From: Streptomyces agglomeratus
GTDB lineage: Bacteria > Actinomycetota > Actinomycetes > Streptomycetales > Streptomycetaceae
Length of the DNA: 64,000 bases
Assembly: GCF_001746415.1 (NCBI RefSeq)
Contig: NZ_MEHJ01000001.1
Span: 1,551,001-1,615,000 of the forward strand
Reading direction: 5' to 3'
Positions 1-11,131 of the stretch are shown here, piece by piece. Below the pieces are notes generated by a model. The model was not told the origin of the DNA. It did no database searches and saw nothing but the letters and a program-made list of their open reading frames with translations. Position 1 is the first letter of the stretch. Each line of letters starts with the position of its first letter. A program made the position numbers and the translations under genes.

Positions 1-178
1 CGGGGGCGAGGGGATCGAGGTGCATGTGGTCGAGGGTCAGGCCGACGCCGTCGTAACCGAGGCCGGCGAGGAGGGCCAGAGCGTCGTCCAGACGGAGGTC
101 GGTGAGGCCGTTGGTGCCGTACCCGAAGCGCAGCGGCGTGGTGTGCGCGGCGGGAGTGGGGGCGGGGGTGACGGTCAT
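1..178 (-). CDS. TIM-barrel sugar phosphate isomerase/epimerase-like protein, N-terminal part only
   Basis: Only the first 59 codons are in the window; the gene runs off the left edge. The visible protein has a short Ala/Pro/Thr-rich leader, then the motif RFGYGTNGL followed by LGYDGVGLTLDHMHLDP, which is how xylose-isomerase-like TIM-barrel proteins begin (first strand, then the metal/substrate region of strand two). Its ATG overlaps the stop of the UbiA-like gene by the bases ATGA, so the two are probably translationally coupled. The neighbours (UbiA-like, inositol-3-phosphate synthase-like) resemble the ebo-type metabolite-traffic clusters, where such a protein is called EboE. The exact substrate is unknown and the assignment rests on a short fragment. 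Confidence 0.7.
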   Translation of the reverse strand, partial: MTVTPAPTPAAHTTPLRFGYGTNGLTDLRLDDALALLAGLGYDGVGLTLDHMHLDPLAP

Positions 179-1239
179 GTGGGGCTCACCTTTCGCGACA
201 GCATTCGGGCGAGGGGTACGAGCCCCATGAGCGCCGCGCCCGCCCCCGCCGCACCGCTGCGGGCGGCGAGTGCGGCCTGGAGCGGGATCATGGCCCGGAT
301 TCCGCCGCCGACGGCGCGCTGGGTCAGGGGCGGGGAGGGATTGAGCACGGCGTGGAAGAGGGGCTTGGCCGCGGTGCGGAAATAGGCGGCGGCCGCGAAG
401 GTGGCGGGGGTCGCTAGGCGGGTGGCGACGCGGATCGCCGGGTGGAGGGCGGGCGGGGGCGCGGCGGCCGGCGCCGACCCGCCGCCGGCCGCCGGCCGGG
501 GCGGAGCGCCGGCCGCCTCCGCACCGGGGCGTTCACGGGCGGCCAGGGTCGCCAGTACGGCTGCTGCCGCCAGGGCGGCGAGGGGCGCAGCGGTGGAGCC
601 GCCCTGCGTCTCGCGGCGCGAGACCGCTGTGACGGCGTAGGTGTGGGCGCCGAGCATGGCCGCGGCGGTCAGTGCGGCCGGGCTGCGGCGGGTCCCGGTG
701 AGTAGGTTCCCCGCCCCACCCCTTTCGGGACCTCGGGCCAGGTCTGGGAGGGGAAAGCTGACGTCTGGTGAACCGGTCCTCGCCCCCGTCGCCGTCGCGC
801 CCAGCAGGAGGTCCAGTGCTCGCGCGGCGGCCATCGTCGCGGGCGCGGCCGGCGTGTGCTTCAGCCGCAGGTCGTAGGCCCAGATCGTGGCGGCCAGCCC
901 CGTGGCCACCGCCAGCGCCGGGCGGCCCGCGCCCGCCGCCAGGGCGAGGCCGGCCACCGTCAGGGCGCCCGACGCCGCCAGCGCCTGCCGGGGAGTGACG
1001 CGGCCGGAGGGGATCGGACGGTGCGGGCGGTCCACAGCGTCCTCGGCGCGGTCCGCCCAGTCGTTCAGCGCCATGCCCGCCTCGTACAGGCACAGCGAGG
1101 AGCCGACGGCCAGCGCCGTCCCCCGGTTGGGGCGTACGCCGATGGACGCCGCCCCCGCCACGGCGTCACCCGGGACGGTGAACAGGGCGGACACCCGCAG
1201 GAGTTCCGCCCAGGCGGCGAGGCGAGCGGACCGCCTCAT
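175..1239 (-). CDS. UbiA-like prenyltransferase family membrane protein (EboC-like)
   Basis: A 354-residue, strongly hydrophobic protein. Residues 59-70 carry the Asp-rich motif NDxxDxxxDxxD (NDWADRAEDAVD) followed by RPHRPIPSGR, the diagnostic first motif of UbiA prenyltransferases, which bind prenyl diphosphate through Mg. Several long hydrophobic stretches fit multiple membrane spans. The ATG at 1239 overlaps the end of the upstream synthase gene by ATGA; longer in-frame starts lie inside that gene and are rejected. In ebo-type clusters this member is named EboC and is thought to help move precursors across the membrane. The second Asp motif is less typical, so prenyl transfer itself is not assured. 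Confidence 0.8.
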   Translation of the reverse strand: MRRSARLAAWAELLRVSALFTVPGDAVAGAASIGVRPNRGTALAVGSSLCLYEAGMALNDWADRAEDAVDRPHRPIPSGRVTPRQALAASGALTVAGLALAAGAGRPALAVATGLAATIWAYDLRLKHTPAAPATMAAARALDLLLGATATGARTGSPDVSFPLPDLARGPERGGAGNLLTGTRRSPAALTAAAMLGAHTYAVTAVSRRETQGGSTAAPLAALAAAAVLATLAARERPGAEAAGAPPRPAAGGGSAPAAAPPPALHPAIRVATRLATPATFAAAAYFRTAAKPLFHAVLNPSPPLTQRAVGGGIRAMIPLQAALAARSGAAGAGAALMGLVPLARMLSRKVSPT

Positions 1240-2381
1240 CGGGCCTCCCGCAGGCGGCCCGCGAAGGCCAGCAGTGCCTCGTACTGCTCCCCCAGCGCCG
1301 CGGGTCCGCCACCGTCCGGGTCCTTGAAGTAGAAGCCCAGCTCCGGCAGCGGGCCCGAGACGCCCACCTCGTGGGCGCGGGCCAGCAGCCGCGCCAGGTC
1401 CAGGACGAGCGGCGCGGCGAGCGCCGAGTCGCACCCCTGCCACGTGGTCTGGAGCGTCATCCGGGACCCGAGGAAGCCGGCGAAGGCGATGTGGTCCCAG
1501 GCCGTCTTCCAGTCACCGAGCGCCGGTACGTCGTCGATGTGTACGTCGCCCTGCGGAAGCGCGCCCAGCGTGTCCGCGAGGACGCGGTTCTTGCCCGCGT
1601 TCTTCGCCGCCGCTGCGGCCGGGTCGGCCAGCGCTGCCCCGTCCCCGCCGCCGAGCAGATTCGTGCCCGACCATGCCCGTACGGGCAGGGCGCGCTGCAC
1701 GAACATCGGCGCGAGTACGGAACGGAGCAGCGTCTGGCCCGTCTTGCCGTCGCGTCCCGCGTGGGGAAGGCCGCTGGCCGCGACGGCGTCCTGGAGGGCC
1801 GGGGCGCGCAGCCCGGTGGAGGGGGTGAAGTTGACGTACGGGCAGCCGGCTCGCAGGGCGGCCGCCGCGTAGAGGGAGCTGGGCGGGAGCACCTCTGGGT
1901 CCGCCGGCGCGGGCTCCGTCGAGGCGACGTTGACGACGACGACCCGGTCGAGACGCTGCCGCCGCGCGAAGTCCAGCAGGTCCGCCGCGAACGCGCCGAT
2001 GAGTTCCTCGTCGCCGCGGGTGTCGCCGGGCAGGGGGCCGCCGGTCCGGATCTCCCGCTCGGCGGCGGCCAGTTCGCTGCGTACGGCGGACGACAGTCCG
2101 TGCGGCAGGACACCGCCCGTCTCCAGTTCCTCGGCCCGCTTGGGCAGGGGGCAGCTCACCGTGTCGTGACCGCCGAAGACGAGTGAGGACAGCGGCGCCA
2201 GGCCGCTGCCGGCGAACGGCTGGGTCTCGGTGACCATGCCGTCCGGGGCGTGGAGGCCCGCGGCGAGCGCCGCGCAGCCCGCGACGGCGGTCGTGGCGAC
2301 GGAACCGCGTGCTCCGACGAACCACACCCCGGTCCGTGCCGTGTGCGCAGTCGGGTCTTCGGAATGGGCCGTGGTCGTCAC
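1236..2381 (-). CDS. Inositol-3-phosphate synthase family protein
   Basis: A 381-residue protein with an N-terminal NAD-binding signature (GVWFVGARGSVATTAVAG, about residues 18-35) and the overall pattern of myo-inositol-1-phosphate synthases, which turn glucose 6-phosphate into inositol 3-phosphate using NAD. The start is GTG at 2381, preceded by GGGAGG six bases upstream; the frame stays open further upstream but has no good ribosome site there. The gene heads a tightly overlapping run with the UbiA-like and TIM-barrel genes, so the product probably serves that cluster rather than general inositol synthesis. Whether it keeps true synthase activity is inference from family. Confidence 0.8.
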   Translation of the reverse strand: MTTTAHSEDPTAHTARTGVWFVGARGSVATTAVAGCAALAAGLHAPDGMVTETQPFAGSGLAPLSSLVFGGHDTVSCPLPKRAEELETGGVLPHGLSSAVRSELAAAEREIRTGGPLPGDTRGDEELIGAFAADLLDFARRQRLDRVVVVNVASTEPAPADPEVLPPSSLYAAAALRAGCPYVNFTPSTGLRAPALQDAVAASGLPHAGRDGKTGQTLLRSVLAPMFVQRALPVRAWSGTNLLGGGDGAALADPAAAAAKNAGKNRVLADTLGALPQGDVHIDDVPALGDWKTAWDHIAFAGFLGSRMTLQTTWQGCDSALAAPLVLDLARLLARAHEVGVSGPLPELGFYFKDPDGGGPAALGEQYEALLAFAGRLREAR

Positions 2382-2465
2382 GGGCTGCCTCCCTGCCGGA
2401 GAGATCGAGAGATGGGGAGATGGGCTCGGAGATGAAGAGTGCGGAGGGTGGACGCGGCCAGAAGA

Positions 2466-2500
2466 CGGTGGGCGGGGGCTCGGCGTGCTCCCGCCCACCG
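2466..2500 (-). terminator. Hairpin between the ThuA-domain gene and the inositol synthase gene
   Basis: Eleven-base perfect stem (CGGTGGGCGGG / CCCGCCCACCG) with a 13-base loop, 20 bases after the stop of the large secreted protein gene. It has no T run, as is common for Streptomyces hairpin terminators. It separates the carbohydrate block from the ebo-like genes. Confidence 0.6.
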
Positions 2501-2518
2501 CCGGTCCTGGAGGGTGCT

Positions 2519-5500
2519 TCAGTGCTGGGAGCCGCTTCTCGCGGGCAACTCCTTGATCTTGATGTTGCGGAAGGAAACGTGGTCGTCGGCGCCGTGGTTC
2601 TGGATGCCGATGTGCCCCTGGGCCAGACTGCGGGCGGGGTCGGTGTTCGTGAAGTCGTTGATCTTCACACCGTTGAGGAAGACGCGCAGCCGCTCGCCCT
2701 CGACCCGGATCTCGTACGCGTTCCACTCCCCCGGCGGGTTGAGCGCGGCGTCCCGCGCGGCGGTGTTCGCGGCCTTGAAGCCGTACACGGACCCGGTGGT
2801 GCGGTCGGGGGCGTCCGTCGCGTCGATCTGGATCTCGTACCCCTTGTCGACAGCCGACCAGGGGTCGTCGGAGGCCGGGAAGCCCACGAAGATCCCGGAG
2901 TTGTCGTCACCGGCCGTCTTCCAGTCGAGCTTCAGCGAGTACGACCCGAGTTCCTTGGCCTGGTACCAGAGGAGGCCCATGCCGCCGGTGGAGTTCAGCG
3001 TGCGGTCCTTGATCTCGAAGGAACCGGGGCCCGCCTGCTTCCATCCGTCGAGCGTTTCGCCGTTGAAGACCGTCCGGTACCCCTTGGCGGGTGTGCAGTC
3101 GGCCTTGGCGATGCCGGTGGCGTAGAGCAGTCCGCCCAGCAGGTGCTTGCGGAAGGCGGGTTCGGCGTACGACTCCTTGGTGTGGCCGCCTCCGGTGTAG
3201 AAGGAGCGCCCGCCCTCGTACGGCTGGCACCAGGCGATCGGGTGGTCGCCCTTCATCTTCCCGCCGGTGTAGCTGGTCTCGTCGAGCGTGGCCAGGACGC
3301 GGGCCTGGTCACGGGGGTTGGTGCGGTAGTTGTACCACTCGTCGGTGCGCTGCCAGGTGCTGTCCAGGTGCGCGGTCGCGGGGTGGTCGTGGTCCTCGAC
3401 GCGCACGGTCGCGGGCTGGATGTGCGGGTGCGAGTCGAAGTACGCGCCGACGAGCCCGCCGTAGAACTTCCAGTCGTACTCGGTGTCGGCGGCGGCGTGG
3501 ATGCCCATGTAGCCGCCTCCGTCGGCGACGTACTGCTCGAAGACCGTCTGCTGGTTGGCGTTCAGGACGTCCCCGGTGGTGGAGAGGAAGGCGACCGCCT
3601 CGTACTTCGCCAGGTTCTCGGGCGTGAACTGCTTCGCCTCCTCGGTGGCGTCCACCGCGAGGCCGCGCTGGGCGCCGAGTTCCTTCAGGGCTGTGATGCC
3701 CGCCGCGATGGAGTCGTGGCGGAAGCCGGCGGTCTTGGAGAAGACCAGGACCCGCTTCTTGGGTGTGGCGTCGCTCTTCGCCGTGGAGAAGGTGAAGTCG
3801 TCGAGGTCGAAGAGGGCTCCGGCGCCTCCCTTGAAGACGAGGTAGAGGGTGGTGGTCTTGGCCGGGGGCCGCTTGATGGTGGTGGTGACGTCCTGGAAGA
3901 CGTTCCAGCCGCCGGTCGCGGGGACGACGGTGGAGCCGATCAGCCTGCCGTCGGGTGCTCCGGTCCGGACTTCCAGGGTGCCGCCGGCTCCGCCCGACGA
4001 GACACGTGCGGTGAGGGCGGTGGCGTCGCCGACCCGGTAGGGCTTGAAGGCGATCCAGTCCCCGTTGTGTATGTCTCCGACGGTCTTGCCGCCGTGCGCG
4101 GTCGGCTTGCTCTGCGGTGCGACACCGCTCTGGCTCGAGTAGTGCTCGGCCTGGCGCTGCTTGGGCTGGAGCACCTTCTGGTCGTGGGTGGTCAGAGGCT
4201 CCTGGCCGCCGCCTCCGCCGTCCGTGTACTCGGCGTCGAAGACCGCGAAGATGTTGGCGTTCGGGTCGTGGCTGCTGTCGGAGGGGGTCTTGATGGTGCC
4301 GGTGCAGCCGTTGGCCGAGGTGATCGGGTGGCCGTGGCTGTCGTGGCCGAGGATGTAGGTCACCTTGACCTTGGCGCAGTCGACCGTGCCGTCCTCGGGG
4401 TCGGTGACCTTCACCTTGAAGGGCACGTCGTCACCGAAGGTGAAGAGCTGCCCGTCACCGGGCAGTTCGAGCGTCACCTTGGGCGCGGTGTTGCCGACGA
4501 CGATCCGCACGCTCGCCGAGCCGGTGCGCCCGGTGGTGTCCTTGGCGGTGACGGTCGCGGTGTAAGTGCCGTTCTTCCGGTACGTGTACGTGGGGTTGGC
4601 CGCCGTCGACGTACCGCCGTCGCCGAAGGTCCAGGAGTACTTCAGGGCGTCGCCGTCGGAGTCCGTCGTCCCGGCGGACGAGAACCGCACGCGCAGGGGC
4701 GCCTGGCCGGACGTCTTGTCCGCCGCCGCTTCGGCGACGGGCGAGTGGCCGCTGGTGGCGTTCTCGATGCGGTAGAGGCCGGAGTGCTCGTTGCCGCCGA
4801 ACCAGGCGGTGCCGTAGTCCAGTACGTACAGTGCGCCGTCCGGGCCGAAGGCCGAGTCCATGACCTGGGTGCCGGTCCACGGCACGGGGTTGATGGACTG
4901 CACGGCGCCGTTGGCGTCCTGCTCTATCCGCTTGATCCAGCGCCGGCCGAACTCGCCGGCGAAGAAGTCGCCGTCGTACGCCTCGGGGAACTTCACCGGG
5001 GAGTCGAGGTCCTTGTCGTACCGGTAGACGGGGCCGCCCATCGGGGACTCCGAGCCGGTGCCGAACTCCGGGACCGAGCCGCCGTCGTACGGGATCCACG
5101 CCTCCTGGGCGGGGGGCAGGTCGGTCAGGCCGGTGTTGTGCGGCGAGGTGTTCCTGGGGGCGGCGCAGTCGAACTTCGCGCCGGACTCCTTGGTCGCGAA
5201 GTCGTAGTCGACGTAGGCGTCGTTCTTGCCGGTGCAGAAGGGCCAGCCGAAGTTGCCGGGCTTGGTGACGCGGGCGAACTCGACCTGCCCGGCCGGGCCG
5301 CGCTTCGGGTCGGCGGCGCCGGCGTCGGGCCCGTAGTCGCCGACGTACAGCACGCCGGTGGGCTTGTCGACGCTGAAGCGGAAGGGGTTGCGGAAGCCCA
5401 TGGCGTAGATCTCGGGGCGCGTCTTGTCGGTCCCCGGGGCAAAGAGGTTGCCTTCGGGAACCGCGTAGGAGCCGTCCTCGTTCACCTTGATACGGAGGAT

Positions 5501-6244
5501 CTTCCCGCGCAGGTCGTTCGTGTTGCCGGAGGTGCGGCGTGCGTCGTACGCCGGATTGCGGTTCGGGCGTTCGTCCATGGGGGTGAAGCCGTCGGAGGCG
5601 AAGGGGTTGGAGTCGTCGCCGGTCGACAGGTAGAGGTTGCCCTGCGCGTCGAAGTCGATGTCACCGCCGACGTGGCAGCAGATGCCACGGGTGGCCGGTA
5701 CGTCGAGGATCTTCTTCTCGCTGGCGTTGTCGAGCGTGCCGTCGGCCTTGAGTTCGAAGCGTGAGAGCCGGTTGACGCCGTCGAACCTGGCGAAGTCGGC
5801 GGCGGTTCCCTCGTTGGGGGCGTCACCGGCCGGGGTGTCCATCGGGGGCGCGTAGTAGAGGTAGATCCGCCGGTTCTCGCTGAACTCCGGGTCGATACCG
5901 ATGCCCTGGAGTCCCTCTTCGTCGTGCGAGTAGACCGGGACGGTGCCGACGACGCGCGTGGTGCCGGCGGCGTCCGTCATGCGGAGCTCGCCGTCGCGCG
6001 AGGTGTGCAGGACGCTGCGGTCGGGGAGCACAGCGAGCGACATCGGCTCGCCCGTCTCGGGCTCGCCCTTGGCGAGGGTGACCTGCTGGAAGTCCTCGGC
6101 GGCGACGGGCGCGGCCGGTGGTTCGGCGGCGGTGGCAGGGATGGCGGTGGTGGTGAAGGCCAGTGAGGTGGCCACCAGAAGGCCGCCGGTGAGGAGGGCG
6201 AGTGTCTTCTGGGCCGATCCGGCTCTGAGCCGTTTCCTGTACAC
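2519..6244 (-). CDS. Secreted multidomain protein: glucose/sorbosone dehydrogenase, PKD, CBM6, ThuA and DUF1080 domains
   Basis: A 1241-residue secreted protein. A Sec signal (KRLRAG then a hydrophobic core, cleavage likely after TAA near residue 40) is followed by a PQQ-type glucose/sorbosone dehydrogenase beta-propeller (about 50-500, with the GICCHVGGDIDFD stretch), a PKD domain (about 505-590, YSWTFGDGG), a carbohydrate-binding CBM6-like domain (about 700-820, HNGDWIAF), a ThuA glutamine-amidotransferase-like domain (about 830-1050) and a C-terminal DUF1080/3-keto-glycoside hydrolase-type domain (about 1060-1235, FNGETLDGW). The start is GTG at 6244 with GGAGG six bases upstream. ThuA and DUF1080 proteins act on 3-keto sugars in characterised systems, so a role in extracellular oxidation and cleavage of glycosides is inferred. 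A ROK-type operator lies about 190 bp upstream. Confidence 0.88.
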   Translation of the reverse strand: MYRKRLRAGSAQKTLALLTGGLLVATSLAFTTTAIPATAAEPPAAPVAAEDFQQVTLAKGEPETGEPMSLAVLPDRSVLHTSRDGELRMTDAAGTTRVVGTVPVYSHDEEGLQGIGIDPEFSENRRIYLYYAPPMDTPAGDAPNEGTAADFARFDGVNRLSRFELKADGTLDNASEKKILDVPATRGICCHVGGDIDFDAQGNLYLSTGDDSNPFASDGFTPMDERPNRNPAYDARRTSGNTNDLRGKILRIKVNEDGSYAVPEGNLFAPGTDKTRPEIYAMGFRNPFRFSVDKPTGVLYVGDYGPDAGAADPKRGPAGQVEFARVTKPGNFGWPFCTGKNDAYVDYDFATKESGAKFDCAAPRNTSPHNTGLTDLPPAQEAWIPYDGGSVPEFGTGSESPMGGPVYRYDKDLDSPVKFPEAYDGDFFAGEFGRRWIKRIEQDANGAVQSINPVPWTGTQVMDSAFGPDGALYVLDYGTAWFGGNEHSGLYRIENATSGHSPVAEAAADKTSGQAPLRVRFSSAGTTDSDGDALKYSWTFGDGGTSTAANPTYTYRKNGTYTATVTAKDTTGRTGSASVRIVVGNTAPKVTLELPGDGQLFTFGDDVPFKVKVTDPEDGTVDCAKVKVTYILGHDSHGHPITSANGCTGTIKTPSDSSHDPNANIFAVFDAEYTDGGGGGQEPLTTHDQKVLQPKQRQAEHYSSQSGVAPQSKPTAHGGKTVGDIHNGDWIAFKPYRVGDATALTARVSSGGAGGTLEVRTGAPDGRLIGSTVVPATGGWNVFQDVTTTIKRPPAKTTTLYLVFKGGAGALFDLDDFTFSTAKSDATPKKRVLVFSKTAGFRHDSIAAGITALKELGAQRGLAVDATEEAKQFTPENLAKYEAVAFLSTTGDVLNANQQTVFEQYVADGGGYMGIHAAADTEYDWKFYGGLVGAYFDSHPHIQPATVRVEDHDHPATAHLDSTWQRTDEWYNYRTNPRDQARVLATLDETSYTGGKMKGDHPIAWCQPYEGGRSFYTGGGHTKESYAEPAFRKHLLGGLLYATGIAKADCTPAKGYRTVFNGETLDGWKQAGPGSFEIKDRTLNSTGGMGLLWYQAKELGSYSLKLDWKTAGDDNSGIFVGFPASDDPWSAVDKGYEIQIDATDAPDRTTGSVYGFKAANTAARDAALNPPGEWNAYEIRVEGERLRVFLNGVKINDFTNTDPARSLAQGHIGIQNHGADDHVSFRNIKIKELPARSGSQH

Positions 6245-6429
6245 GAGTGTCCTCCGGTAATGGGCCGGGGCGGTGCTCGTCCTGCACCGCGCCGGGCGTG
6301 GAAGCTCTCTGTTTCGGAACCGGAACCGGAGTGCGCCGTCACACCGGATCCGGACTCATGTCCTGTACACCTCAGGGACGGTAGCCTCGTTCGTCCGGAA
6401 CGGAAAGCCCTTGCGCGGCGGGTAAGTTG

Positions 6430-6454
6430 AACTTTCTCCCGCCTCAGGACAAAG
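6430..6454. promoter_or_regulatory. Candidate ROK operator upstream of the secreted ThuA-domain gene
   Basis: AACTTTCTCC-N6-AGGACAAAG. The inner arms CTTTCTCC and GGACAAAG are an inverted repeat matching at 7 of 8 positions. An element with the same arms and spacing lies at 14236-14260 upstream of the ROK regulator gene. Downstream on the minus strand a possible promoter (TTTCCG, then TACCGT) leads to the GTG at 6244. The rest of the 6245-6566 gap holds only this element and the terminator at 6517-6551. Confidence 0.7.
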
Positions 6455-6516
6455 CGGCTTGCGGGCAGCCGGACCGGCCCGGCGGCGGCGGATACCGCCG
6501 GGCTGCCCCAGGGGCT

Positions 6517-6551
6517 TTCCCCTTCCCGCGGGGAAGCGGCGGGAAGGGGAA
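6517..6551 (-). terminator. Terminator of the oxidoreductase-isomerase gene
   Basis: A 13-base perfect stem (6517-6529 with 6539-6551) and a 9-base loop just after the stop codon at 6567, reading on the minus strand. It precedes the operator and promoter of the next gene, so the secreted protein gene is probably its own transcription unit. Confidence 0.65.
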
Positions 6552-6566
6552 GGGAGAGGGAAAAAC

Positions 6567-8885
<2,319 letters not shown>

Positions 8886-8943
8886 ACGGATTCCTCCTCG
8901 TCGAACTGGTCACTCGCACGGTGGGGGCGGGCGGGCGGCCCGC

Positions 8944-9981
8944 TCAGCTGAAGCCCGTGGGCAGGTACTCGTCGACGTTGTCCTTGGTGACGACGGCCGA
9001 GTAGAGCGTGATCGAGGCGGGGATCTCCAGTTCCGACATCCCGCCGACGCCCTTGCCCTGGCCGAGCGCGCGCGCCAGGTCGATGGCGGACGCGGCCATG
9101 GTCGGCGGGTAGAGGACGGTGGCCTTCAGCACGCTGTTGTCCGCCTTGATGGCGTCCATCGCCGCCTTGGCGCCCGCCCCGCCCACCATCAGGAAGTCGT
9201 CGCGCCCGGCCTGCTGGATGGCGCGCAGCGCGCCCACGCCCTGGTCGTCGTCGTGGTTCCACAGCGCGTCGAACTGCTTCTGCGCCTGGAGCAGCTGCGC
9301 CATCTTCGCCTGGCCGGATTCGACGGTGAAGTCGGCGGCCTGGCGGGCGACCCGCTTGACGTTCGGGTAGTTCTTGAGGGCGTCGGCGAAGCCCTGGCTG
9401 CGCTGCTTGGTGAGCTCCAGGTTGTCGAGGCCCGCCAGCTCCACGACCTTGGCGTTCTTCTTGTCCTTGAGCTGCTCGCCGATGTAGTTGCCCGCGTTGA
9501 GGCCCATGCCGTAGTTGTCGCCGCCGATCCAGCAGCGGTACGCCTGCGGCGAGGCGAAGATGCGGTCCAGGTTGATGACGGGGATTCCCGCCTTCATCGC
9601 CTGGAGACCGACCTGGGTGAGCGCCTTGCCGTCGGCCGGCAGGATCACCAGTACGTCGACCTTCTTGTTGATCAGCGTCTGGACCTGGCCGATCTGCGCC
9701 GCGGTGTCGTTCGATCCCTCGGTGATCTCCAGGGTGACCTCGGAGTACTTCTCCGCGCGCGACTTGGCGTTCTCGTTGATGGCGTTGAGCCATCCGTGGT
9801 CCGCCTGGGGGCCGGCGAAGCCGATGGTGACCTTCTTGCCGGGCTTGTCGTCGGGGGCGGCCGGTTGGTTGTCGGCGGCCGGCTGCTTCTTCGGCTCGTT
9901 GCTGGTGCAGGCGGTGAGGAGGGCGCCCGCGGACACTGCCGCGGTGCCGAAGAGCAGTCCTCTGCGACTGGTTTCTGGCAT
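8944..9981 (-). CDS. Sugar ABC transporter substrate-binding lipoprotein (RbsB-type)
   Basis: A 345-residue lipoprotein with an N-terminal RR pair, hydrophobic core and lipobox LTAC (Cys25), then a periplasmic-binding-protein fold of the ribose/LacI type (KVTIGFAGPQADHGWLNAIN; LVILPADGKALTQ; VINLDRIF). It should capture a sugar outside the cell and hand it to the permease encoded just upstream. It lies in order ATPase, permease, binding protein, with a 103-bp gap before it. The substrate cannot be told from sequence; the regulon context (Gfo/Idh, ThuA/DUF1080) points to a glycoside, a keto-sugar or an inositol-like compound. Confidence 0.88.
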   Translation of the reverse strand: MPETSRRGLLFGTAAVSAGALLTACTSNEPKKQPAADNQPAAPDDKPGKKVTIGFAGPQADHGWLNAINENAKSRAEKYSEVTLEITEGSNDTAAQIGQVQTLINKKVDVLVILPADGKALTQVGLQAMKAGIPVINLDRIFASPQAYRCWIGGDNYGMGLNAGNYIGEQLKDKKNAKVVELAGLDNLELTKQRSQGFADALKNYPNVKRVARQAADFTVESGQAKMAQLLQAQKQFDALWNHDDDQGVGALRAIQQAGRDDFLMVGGAGAKAAMDAIKADNSVLKATVLYPPTMAASAIDLARALGQGKGVGGMSELEIPASITLYSAVVTKDNVDEYLPTGFS

Positions 9982-10084
9982 GACGGTTCCAACCCTTCAG
10001 TCAGGGCTTGCGGGAGAACAGGGGGAAGAGGGAACGGGGGGAAGAGGGGGCGGGAGCGGGAGGGGTGGGAAGCGGGAGGGGTGC

Positions 10085-11131
10085 TCAGGTCTCGCCGTCG
10101 CGCGCGGTGCGGCGCTGGACGAGTACGGCGGCGACGATGATCGCGCCCTTGGCGATCTGCTGGACGTCGCTCTGGAGGTTGTTGAGAGCGAAGATGTTGG
10201 TGATCGTGGTGAAGACGAGGACACCGAGCACGGAGCCGACGATCGTGCCCCGGCCGCCGCTGAGCAGCGTCCCGCCGATGATCGCCGCCGCGATGGCGTC
10301 GAGCTCGTACAGGTTGCCGTTGGTGTTCTGTCCCGAGCCGGACAGGACGACCAGAAGGAAGGCCGCGATTCCGCAGCACAGTCCGGACAGCAGGTAGAGG
10401 TACAGGCGCTGGCGGCGTACGTCGATGCCGGCGAGCCTGGCCGCTTCCGCGTTGCCGCCGACCGCGACCGTACGCCGGCCGAAGGTGGTGCGGTTGAGCA
10501 GCAGCCAGCCGACGACGGTGACGACCGCGAAGACGAGCACGAGGGGCGGTATGCCGAGGACGTACGAGTCCGGTATGCCGAGGTCGAGCACGGAGTCGAC
10601 GGTGACGATCTGCGTTTTGCCGTCGGTGATCTGGAGCGCGAGTCCGCGCGCCGAAGCCAGCATCGCGAGCGTCGCGATGAACGGCACCAGCCCGCCGTAC
10701 GCGATGAGCATCCCGTTGACGAGCCCGCAGGCCAGGCCGACGACCACCGCCGTGAAGAGGATGCCCGCGAAGCCGTACTCCTGCGTCGCGAGCGTCGTCG
10801 CCCACACCGAGGCGAGTGCCACGATCGCGCCGACCGACAGGTCGATGCCGCCGCTGGTGATGACGAAGGTCATGCCGACGGTGACGACGCCGATGACGGA
10901 CGCCTGGGTGAGGACGAGCTGGAGATTGCTGCTGTCGAGGAACTGCTCGGGCTTGGTGAACCCGCCGACCGCGACGAGGACCGCGAGTACGCCGAGCAGC
11001 GAGAGGTTGCGTACGTCCGGCCGCAGTCCGAGTCTGCGCCGGCCCGGCTGCCCGGTGGGCGATGTGGCCGTGGCGGCGACCTGACCGTCCTGCTGCTGTT
11101 GCCGCTGCGCCGGCGAGACGGGCTGCGTCAT
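10085..11131 (-). CDS. Sugar ABC transporter permease (RbsC-type)
   Basis: A 348-residue membrane protein with a Gln-rich cytoplasmic N-terminus (about residues 1-40) followed by eight or more hydrophobic spans, including SGGIDLSVGAIVALASV and the GLVNGMLIAYG stretch typical of ribose-type permeases. It forms the channel of the importer encoded by the flanking genes. Its ATG overlaps the stop of the ATPase gene (ATGA), so the two subunits are probably translationally coupled. Confidence 0.88.
   Translation of the reverse strand: MTQPVSPAQRQQQQDGQVAATATSPTGQPGRRRLGLRPDVRNLSLLGVLAVLVAVGGFTKPEQFLDSSNLQLVLTQASVIGVVTVGMTFVITSGGIDLSVGAIVALASVWATTLATQEYGFAGILFTAVVVGLACGLVNGMLIAYGGLVPFIATLAMLASARGLALQITDGKTQIVTVDSVLDLGIPDSYVLGIPPLVLVFAVVTVVGWLLLNRTTFGRRTVAVGGNAEAARLAGIDVRRQRLYLYLLSGLCCGIAAFLLVVLSGSGQNTNGNLYELDAIAAAIIGGTLLSGGRGTIVGSVLGVLVFTTITNIFALNNLQSDVQQIAKGAIIVAAVLVQRRTARDGET

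Noticed and set aside
2309..5764. Very long plus-strand open frame opposite the secreted ThuA-domain gene
   Set aside because: Its translation is Val/Gly/Arg-rich without any recognisable motif, as expected for the antisense of a high-G+C gene; the minus strand encodes five clear domains.
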